DNA of 64,000 nt from Acidimicrobiales bacterium (GTDB lineage: Bacteria; Actinomycetota; Acidimicrobiia; Acidimicrobiales; RAAP-2). Of this stretch, positions 59,905-64,000 are shown piece after piece; within the stretch, counting starts at the first letter, position 1; each line of letters starts with the position of its first letter. The stretch covers positions 54,406 to 118,405 of the forward strand of contig JANXWA010000018.1 of the NCBI GenBank assembly GCA_025351385.1, read 5' to 3'. The translations under genes and the position numbers were made by a program. The notes beneath the pieces were generated by a model. It was not told the DNA's origin and made no database searches. It was given only the letters and a program-made list of their open reading frames with translations.

Positions 59905-60746
59905 GCCGTTCGAGCTTCGGACGGATTGGCGGTCTCGACATCACCGCTCCACTAGAGGTCGAAGAGGAGCGTCGCCTCCACGTGACGATCGAGCAGGGTC
60001 GCCGGGCGGGGGAGGAGATGGACGGCGGTGATGTCGTCGACACCTTGAAGCGGCGCACGATGCTGCGCCAGCGCCAGGAAGGCCGAGAGGCGGAGGCGGT
60101 GCTGCTGAAGGCGACGCTCGGCCTCGTGCGCGCCCGCGTCAACGAGCGGGGATATCGCTTCGGCAACGACGAGCTCGAGGCCGCCGGCGTCGAAGGATTG
60201 GTCAACGCGCTGAAGCGCTTCGACCCGCAAAAGGGGACCCGCTTCTCGACCTACGCCAACTACTGGATCACGAAGCTGGTCAACCAGGCGATCCAGCAAC
60301 AGGTCGGTCTTAGCGACTCCGAGATGCGCCTGATCCTGAAGGTCCAAAGGCTTGGCCGTGCCAATCCGTCGAGGCACCTGACCAAGCGGGAGGTTGCCGC
60401 ATCGCTGGGGATATCGCAGGTGAAGGCTCAGGAGGTGCTGCAGCTCAGCCTCGAGCTGCAGTTGCGCCGCTATGAAATCACCGACCTCATCGACGCTTCG
60501 CACGTCAGGCTGCACAGCGATCCGACGGACGCCCCATCGTGGGTCATCGAGGCGCTGCACCGGATATGCGGAGACGACTTCGACGCGTTCTGGCAGTCGA
60601 CTTTTCGCACGATGTCGGTCGACGAGATCGCCCGTGCGCACGGCATCACACGCCAAGGAATGAGCAAGCGACTCGAGCGAAGTCGTCGTGCCGTGCGTGA
60701 GAGCCCGGAAGCGGAGCGCCTCCAACGTTGGTTCGACCAGCAGTAG
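59901..60746 (+). CDS. Sigma-70-like factor coupled to dnaG
   Basis: The 281-residue protein has a sigma region 2 (LKATLGLVRARVNERGYRFG, GVEGLVNALKRFDPQKGTRF, STYANYWITKLVNQAIQQQV), a region 3-like part (SRHLTKREVAASLGISQVKA) and a short, diverged region 4 (SVDEIARAHGITRQGMSKRL). It lacks the long region 1.1 and the strict -10/-35 binding helices of RpoD, so it is an alternative or degenerate group 3 factor. GTG 59901 overlaps the dnaG stop. The pair echoes the dnaG-rpoD part of the macromolecular-synthesis operon in other phyla. Confidence 0.8.
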   Translation: MSRSSFGRIGGLDITAPLEVEEERRLHVTIEQGRRAGEEMDGGDVVDTLKRRTMLRQRQEGREAEAVLLKATLGLVRARVNERGYRFGNDELEAAGVEGLVNALKRFDPQKGTRFSTYANYWITKLVNQAIQQQVGLSDSEMRLILKVQRLGRANPSRHLTKREVAASLGISQVKAQEVLQLSLELQLRRYEITDLIDASHVRLHSDPTDAPSWVIEALHRICGDDFDAFWQSTFRTMSVDEIARAHGITRQGMSKRLERSRRAVRESPEAERLQRWFDQQ

Positions 60747-60789
60747 GCGACGTCGGCCGGTGCTAATGTTGCTCTACCTTCGGGTGCAA

Positions 60790-60862
60790 TCCCAGATAGC
60801 TCAATTGGCAGAGCAAGCGACTGTTAATCGCTAGGTTGCAGGTTCGAGTCCTGCTCTGGGAG
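60790..60862 (+). tRNA. tRNA-Asn (anticodon GTT)
   Basis: The cloverleaf is complete: acceptor TCCCAGA/TCTGGGA, D arm AGCTCAATTGGCAGAGC, anticodon stem AGCGA/TCGCT with loop CTGTTAA (GTT), T arm GCAGGTTCGAGTCCTGC and discriminator G. A TACCTT hexamer at 60775-60780, 9 nt before the first base, may be its -10. CCA is not encoded. Confidence 0.95.
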
Positions 60863-60884
60863 CTTGGACTCGTTTGTACCCCGA

Positions 60885-60957
60885 AGGGCCGTAGCTCAGT
60901 GGTTAGAGCAGGGGACTCATAATCCCTCGGTCGTGGGTTCGATCCCCACCGGCCCTA
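60885..60957 (+). tRNA. tRNA with anticodon CAT (Met elongator or Ile2)
   Basis: The cloverleaf is complete: acceptor AGGGCCG/CGGCCCT, D arm AGCTCAGTGGTTAGAGC, anticodon stem GGGGA/TCCCT around CTCATAA (CAT), T arm GTGGGTTCGATCCCCAC and discriminator A. It has no initiator C1-A72 mismatch. The D-arm and GACTCATAATC region look like E. coli tRNA-Ile2, whose C34 is changed to lysidine, so an AUA-reading Ile tRNA is possible. Confidence 0.93.
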
Positions 60958-60967
60958 CCGAATACGC

Positions 60968-61187
60968 CTATGGAGCGGTGGTCGTCACGGTGGTCGAGGT
61001 GGGCAAGGTCGTGAGGACAGAGATCTGCCGGCTGATTGTCTTGGCGCCTTTCACGGAGACGGTGAGCTGAATTTCAGTCTGTTCGTTACTGGGATTGGCG
61101 AAGTAAGCCAAGCCATCGGCGGTCAGCAACAACTCAACTGTCACAAATGCGCTTTTCGGCACGGAGAAGTTGGTTTGTGCCAGTACG
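60968..61187 (-). pseudogene. 3' remnant of a Thr-tailed exported-type protein, cut by the IS element
   Basis: From the IS border the minus strand stays open in one frame for about 72 codons: VLAQTNFSVPKSAFVTVELL, then a beta-rich part (LAYFANPSNEQTEIQLTVSV) and the Thr-rich end TTLPTSTTVTTTAP. A stop lies at the IS junction in this frame, so the upstream part of the gene is lost. GTG at 61162 could give a 64-residue product. The Thr-rich end recalls the tails at 9546-11960, but only in composition. Confidence 0.5.
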
Positions 61188-61215
61188 TGTCAACGCGCAT
61201 CGAAAACAGCAACAC
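61188..61215. repeat. Left terminal inverted repeat of the IS21-family element
   Basis: The outermost bases are TGT, and the inner 17 nt ATCGAAAACAGCAACAC match the right end exactly in inverted orientation. One mismatch occurs at position 4. Confidence 0.85.
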
Positions 61216-61266
61216 GTGTTCATTGGTTTCAGTCTGCCTCAGGAACCTGGCCGACGCCACTTTCTC

Positions 61267-62040
61267 TCAGGACTTTCTAGCCCGGGACCGCCTCGTGGCG
61301 TCCTGGAGCCTGTAACTTTCTCCCTTCGTCTCGATGATCTTGCAGCGGTGTGTCAACCGGTCAAGCGTGGCACCGGTGAGCCGTTCCGAGCCCAAGACTT
61401 CGGTCCAGTTCTCGAAGGGCAGGTTGGTTGTGACCATGACGCTCGAACGTTCGTAGGCCGTGGCGATCACGTCGAAGAGCAGTTCCGCGCCGATCGTGGT
61501 CGCGGGCACGTAGCCCAGTTCGTCAAGGACCAACAGATCCAGTTTCGATAGCTGCGTCTTGAGTCGGGCGAGGACCCTTTGGTCCTTGGCCTCGATCAAC
61601 ATCGTGACGAGTTCGGTCACCCGAAAGAACCGGACCTTGTAACCCTTCGCGCAGGCTTCGGCGGCAATCGCCGTCGCCAGGTGGGACTTGCCGGTGCCGG
61701 GATTGCCAATGAAGAGCACGTTCTCGCGTTCGTCGATGAACGAACAGCGCGCCAGCTCGAGCACCAGCATCTTGTTGACGCTGGGTCTCGCCAGGAAGTC
61801 GAAGGTGGTGAGGGACTTGGTGGTCGGGAACTTCGCCGCCTTCTTCCGTCGCTCGGCGGCCTTGCGCTCGCGTTCGAGCAACTCCGGCTCGCAGAGTTGC
61901 AGCAGGCAGCTCAGGTGGTCCACGTTGTCACTGGCCGCCTGGGCGGCAACCTTCTCGCACTCGCTCCCGATCGTCGGCAGTCGCAGGGCCTTCAAGTGAT
62001 GGCGCAGCAGCACCATGGACTTCGCTTCGAGGCGCTTCAC
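61267..62040 (-). CDS. istB: IS21-family helper ATPase IstB
   Basis: The 257-residue AAA+ protein has Walker A FIGNPGTGKSHLATAIAAEA (112-119), Walker B LLVLDELGYVPATTIGAELL, and the IstB C-terminal SSVMVTTNLPFENWTEVLGS with LTGATLDRLTHRCKIIETKG. IstB stimulates IstA and selects target DNA. The length is complete and no defects are seen. ATG 62040 overlaps the istA stop by 4 nt. Confidence 0.95.
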   Translation of the reverse strand: MKRLEAKSMVLLRHHLKALRLPTIGSECEKVAAQAASDNVDHLSCLLQLCEPELLERERKAAERRKKAAKFPTTKSLTTFDFLARPSVNKMLVLELARCSFIDERENVLFIGNPGTGKSHLATAIAAEACAKGYKVRFFRVTELVTMLIEAKDQRVLARLKTQLSKLDLLVLDELGYVPATTIGAELLFDVIATAYERSSVMVTTNLPFENWTEVLGSERLTGATLDRLTHRCKIIETKGESYRLQDATRRSRARKS

Positions 62041-63539
62041 GAGTTCACCGCCGTGAGTGTCCGATAGCGCGAGATGTCGGGAGATTCGACGTGGACACTG
62101 CGCAGATGCCCGTGACCGTCGAGGCTGAACAGTTCGACCGGGGTCTCGTTCTTGGCGCGAACGAGCAGGTCGACGACGTCGGCGTTCACGCTAAGCATCA
62201 CCACGGCGCGCTCGACCGCACTGCGCAGATCGCGCATCGAATGACGCTCGAGGAGTCGCAGCACCTTGATGAACTCTCTGGTGCCGCTGGGCCCCATGTC
62301 CACCTCGAGTCGTCGACGCAGCGACCAGAAGCACGCCGGCAACTGCCACTCCTCGAGGGGCCTCGCCGCGTCGAAGGCACCGGGCTTGCTTTCGAGCAAC
62401 GCCAGGTAGTAAACGGGTTCATAGAAGGTCTGAGCCTTGTCCCAGCTGCGCGGGTGCGTAGCGACCAGGTGTCCTTGGGCGATGAATTTCACGGTCTCAG
62501 GCCCGCCAATGACGGTGACGCTCTGATGCGCGTAGGTCGTGGGGACCGAGTAGTCGTTGCGGTCAAAGCGCACCAGGCTGAGTGAGTTGGCCTTGGCGTA
62601 GACGACCTTGCGTGACTCGAAGGCGGTTCTGGGGAATCCCAGCATCGCCGCGCGGTCGGTCTCGAGTCGTTCACGTTTGGTCTCTGAGTGTCCGCGCAGC
62701 GTGCGGTCCAACTCCTCTTCGCAGCGCCTCGTCAGGTAGGCGTTGAGCTCTTTGAAGCTCGCGAAGCTCGGCACCGGCACGAGGAAGTTGCTCCGGTGAT
62801 AACCAACGAGTGACTCCACGTGGCCCTTCTCGTTGCCCCGCGCCACTGAGCAGAACCGGTGGGTGAAGAGGAAGTGACTCTCGAGTCGTAGGAACTCGGT
62901 GGTGAGTTCGCGGTTGGGACCTTCCAAGACCTTCTTCACCGCGACTGATGTGTTGTCGTAGACGACCCTGGTGGGCACGCCGCCGAAGAACTCGAACGAG
63001 TCGTCGTGGGCCGCCTGGAATGTCTCGGTGCACTCGCGCGGGTAGGCCGAGACGAAGAAGGCGTCCGAGTAGGGCAGGCTCATCACCGCCAGGGCCGCCT
63101 TCATCCGAACACCGGCGATCTCCACGACCGCCTCGCCGAAGTCGAACTGGGCCTCGCCCGGTGGCTGGGAGAGCGGCACGAATACCTCTGCGTGACGGTG
63201 GTCGTTCTCGGCTAGGTAACGCCGGACGTGGCTCTCGGATCCCAGGTAGCCGTGCTCGTCACGCCGACGCTCAAAGACCCGCTTCGCGGTGTGGCGTTGC
63301 TTCTTGGGAGCCGTCTCATCCAGGCGCAGGATCTCCTCGATCACCCCGAGGAACGGCCCGAGCTTGGGGCGAGGTCGCTCGCCCGGGCGCTGCTGATATC
63401 CCGGTGGCTCGACATTCTCGAGCATCTTGGACAAGGTGTGGAAGCTGATGTTGTAATCCCGGCAGATCTGGCGCTTGGGCACCTTCTCGACCAGTACTTT
63501 TCGGCGAATCTCCGTCCAAACTTGCATATTGCTGTGCAC
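62037..63539 (-). CDS. istA: IS21-family transposase IstA
   Basis: The 500-residue DDE transposase has an N-terminal HTH region (WTEIRRKVLVEKVPKRQICR, DYNISFHTLSKML), an integrase core with PGEAQFDFGEAVVEIAG (first Asp), GGVPTRVVYDNTSVAVKK (second Asp) and ARGNEKGHVESLVGYHRSNF (Glu), and a C-terminal Mu-type beta barrel. It appears intact, so the element could be active. ATG 63539 or the internal ATG four codons later may be used. Confidence 0.95.
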   Translation of the reverse strand: MHSNMQVWTEIRRKVLVEKVPKRQICRDYNISFHTLSKMLENVEPPGYQQRPGERPRPKLGPFLGVIEEILRLDETAPKKQRHTAKRVFERRRDEHGYLGSESHVRRYLAENDHRHAEVFVPLSQPPGEAQFDFGEAVVEIAGVRMKAALAVMSLPYSDAFFVSAYPRECTETFQAAHDDSFEFFGGVPTRVVYDNTSVAVKKVLEGPNRELTTEFLRLESHFLFTHRFCSVARGNEKGHVESLVGYHRSNFLVPVPSFASFKELNAYLTRRCEEELDRTLRGHSETKRERLETDRAAMLGFPRTAFESRKVVYAKANSLSLVRFDRNDYSVPTTYAHQSVTVIGGPETVKFIAQGHLVATHPRSWDKAQTFYEPVYYLALLESKPGAFDAARPLEEWQLPACFWSLRRRLEVDMGPSGTREFIKVLRLLERHSMRDLRSAVERAVVMLSVNADVVDLLVRAKNETPVELFSLDGHGHLRSVHVESPDISRYRTLTAVNS

Positions 63540-63600
63540 CCTTCTCCCGTTCTGGTCGCTATCTCCTCCTCAGAGTTGACTCGCCAGCCGGGGCCGTTGG

Positions 63601-63653
63601 GTGTTGCTGTTTTCGATGCACATTTAGGGGCAAAGTGTTGCTGTTTTCGATGC
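63601..63653. repeat. Two 19-bp direct repeats at the right IS end
   Basis: GTGTTGCTGTTTTCGATGC occurs at 63601-63619 and again at 63635-63653, 34 bp apart. The outer copy is part of the terminal inverted repeat. IS21 elements carry several transposase sites at their ends, and these fit that. Confidence 0.8.
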
Positions 63654-64000
63654 GCGTTTACACCGAGCACGCACAGATCGAGAACTACACCGCGGTGCGC
63701 CAGGCCGTCGACCAGATCGAGGGGTGCAAGCTCGCCGTCGACGACGCGGGAGCTGGTTACACGAGTCTTAAGCACATCTTGGAGCTGCAACCGGACATCG
63801 TGAAACTCGACATGTCCATTGTTCGTGACATCGACACCAACCCCGCCCGACAGGCCATGGCGGCCGGCATGTGCCACTTCGCCGCCCAGAGCGGCACGAT
63901 CATCATCGCCGAGGGAATCGAGACCGAAGCGGAGGCTGAGGTCCTTCGCGGCCTTGGCGTTACACTCGGGCGCGGCGGCATCCTTGGACAGGGCTTCCAC
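63650..64000 (+). pseudogene. EAL domain fragment fused to the IS end (runs off the window)
   Basis: From an ATG inside the IS terminal repeat the frame reads MRVYTEHAQIENYTAVRQAV and continues as the C-terminal two-thirds of an EAL (cyclic di-GMP phosphodiesterase) domain: LAVDDAGAGYTSLKHILELQ, PDIVKLDMSIVRDI, GTIIIAEGIETEAEAEVL, then LGVTLGRGGILGQGFH at the border. The DDFGTG-like (DDAGAG), KLD and EGIE motifs remain, but the N-terminal EALLR metal site is gone, so catalysis should be lost. The frame is open at the window edge. Confidence 0.75.

Larger units (their letters stand above)
61188..63662 (-). mobile_element. IS21-family insertion sequence with istA and istB
   Basis: The element is 2475 bp and is bounded by 28-bp imperfect inverted repeats (61188-61215 and 63635-63662, one mismatch), both starting TGT, as in IS21. 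The shared core is ATCGAAAACAGCAACAC. The genes istA and istB fill the minus strand and overlap by 4 nt. No target-site duplication is visible (left flank ...CAGTACG, right flank CCGAGCA...), and the two flanks belong to different broken genes, so the locus has been rearranged since insertion. Confidence 0.9.

Noticed and set aside
60864..61070. Plus-strand ORF containing VAQWLEQGTHNPSVVGSIPT
   Set aside because: It is a false translation of the CAT-anticodon tRNA at 60885-60957, a common annotation artefact.
1..64000. CRISPR arrays
   Set aside because: I saw no regularly spaced direct repeats; the only clear direct repeats are the two 19-bp IS-end copies at 63601-63653.

Overview
The window is 64 kb of high-G+C DNA from a bacterial chromosome. 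The gene content (actinobacterial-type GlyRS, FolP2-type dihydropteroate synthase paralogue, PAC2 protein, mycothiol-enzyme-like DinB fold protein, DUF4232/DUF6855 proteins, HrcA/CIRCE, heavy use of GTG starts and of leaderless-looking starts) points to an actinobacterium, most likely of an Acidimicrobiia-like lineage. That placement is inference from family content, not from a marker search.

Layout. 1-8.5 kb: tail of an amino-acid permease, an aldo-keto reductase, a small conserved protein, a DUF2142 membrane protein, a tightly overlapped ATP-grasp / alpha-E / transglutaminase operon followed by a decayed receiver domain, and heme A synthase. 8.6-16.7 kb: a nitrilase-fold hydrolase, then a tandemly duplicated two-gene cassette of single-pass membrane proteins with Thr/Ser/Pro-rich tails (9546-11960), a DUF2804 protein, a DUF4232 secreted protein and a PQQ-type propeller protein. 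16.7-27.6 kb: an accessory stretch with an ArsR/AHSA1 pair, a hipBA toxin-antitoxin locus with a palindromic operator, a GGDEF relic, an ECF sigma factor coupled to a DUF4349 membrane protein, an aldehyde dehydrogenase, a second ArsR/AHSA1 pair whose AHSA1 gene is truncated, a nonsense-interrupted YhhN gene, tRNA-Ala and an alpha/beta hydrolase.

27.6-60.7 kb is core housekeeping DNA in long overlapped operons: leuS plus a metallopeptidase; a minus-strand kinase/PAC2/SDR operon; thioredoxin/folP2/holA; rpsT; lepA; hrcA-dnaJ-rsmE-HIT-phoH-ybeY-CBS-era (heat shock, rRNA maturation and ribosome assembly, led by a CIRCE operator); a TauE exporter; dinG; uppS-small membrane protein-recO-hemW-glyS-methyltransferase; a minus-strand ABC exporter with a thioesterase and an MFS gene; and dnaG with an overlapping sigma factor. 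Two neighbouring genes there (MFS, thioesterase) each carry an apparent one-base deletion.

60.8-64 kb: tRNA-Asn and a CAT-anticodon tRNA, then an IS21-family element (istA/istB, 61188-63662) whose two flanks belong to different broken genes: a Thr-rich secreted-type tail on the left, and an EAL domain on the right that is fused in frame to an ATG inside the IS end.

A window-wide pattern is that many first-in-operon genes on both strands have a TAnnnT-like hexamer ending 6-9 nt before the start codon and no Shine-Dalgarno sequence, as expected for leaderless mRNAs; I used this to choose several starts.
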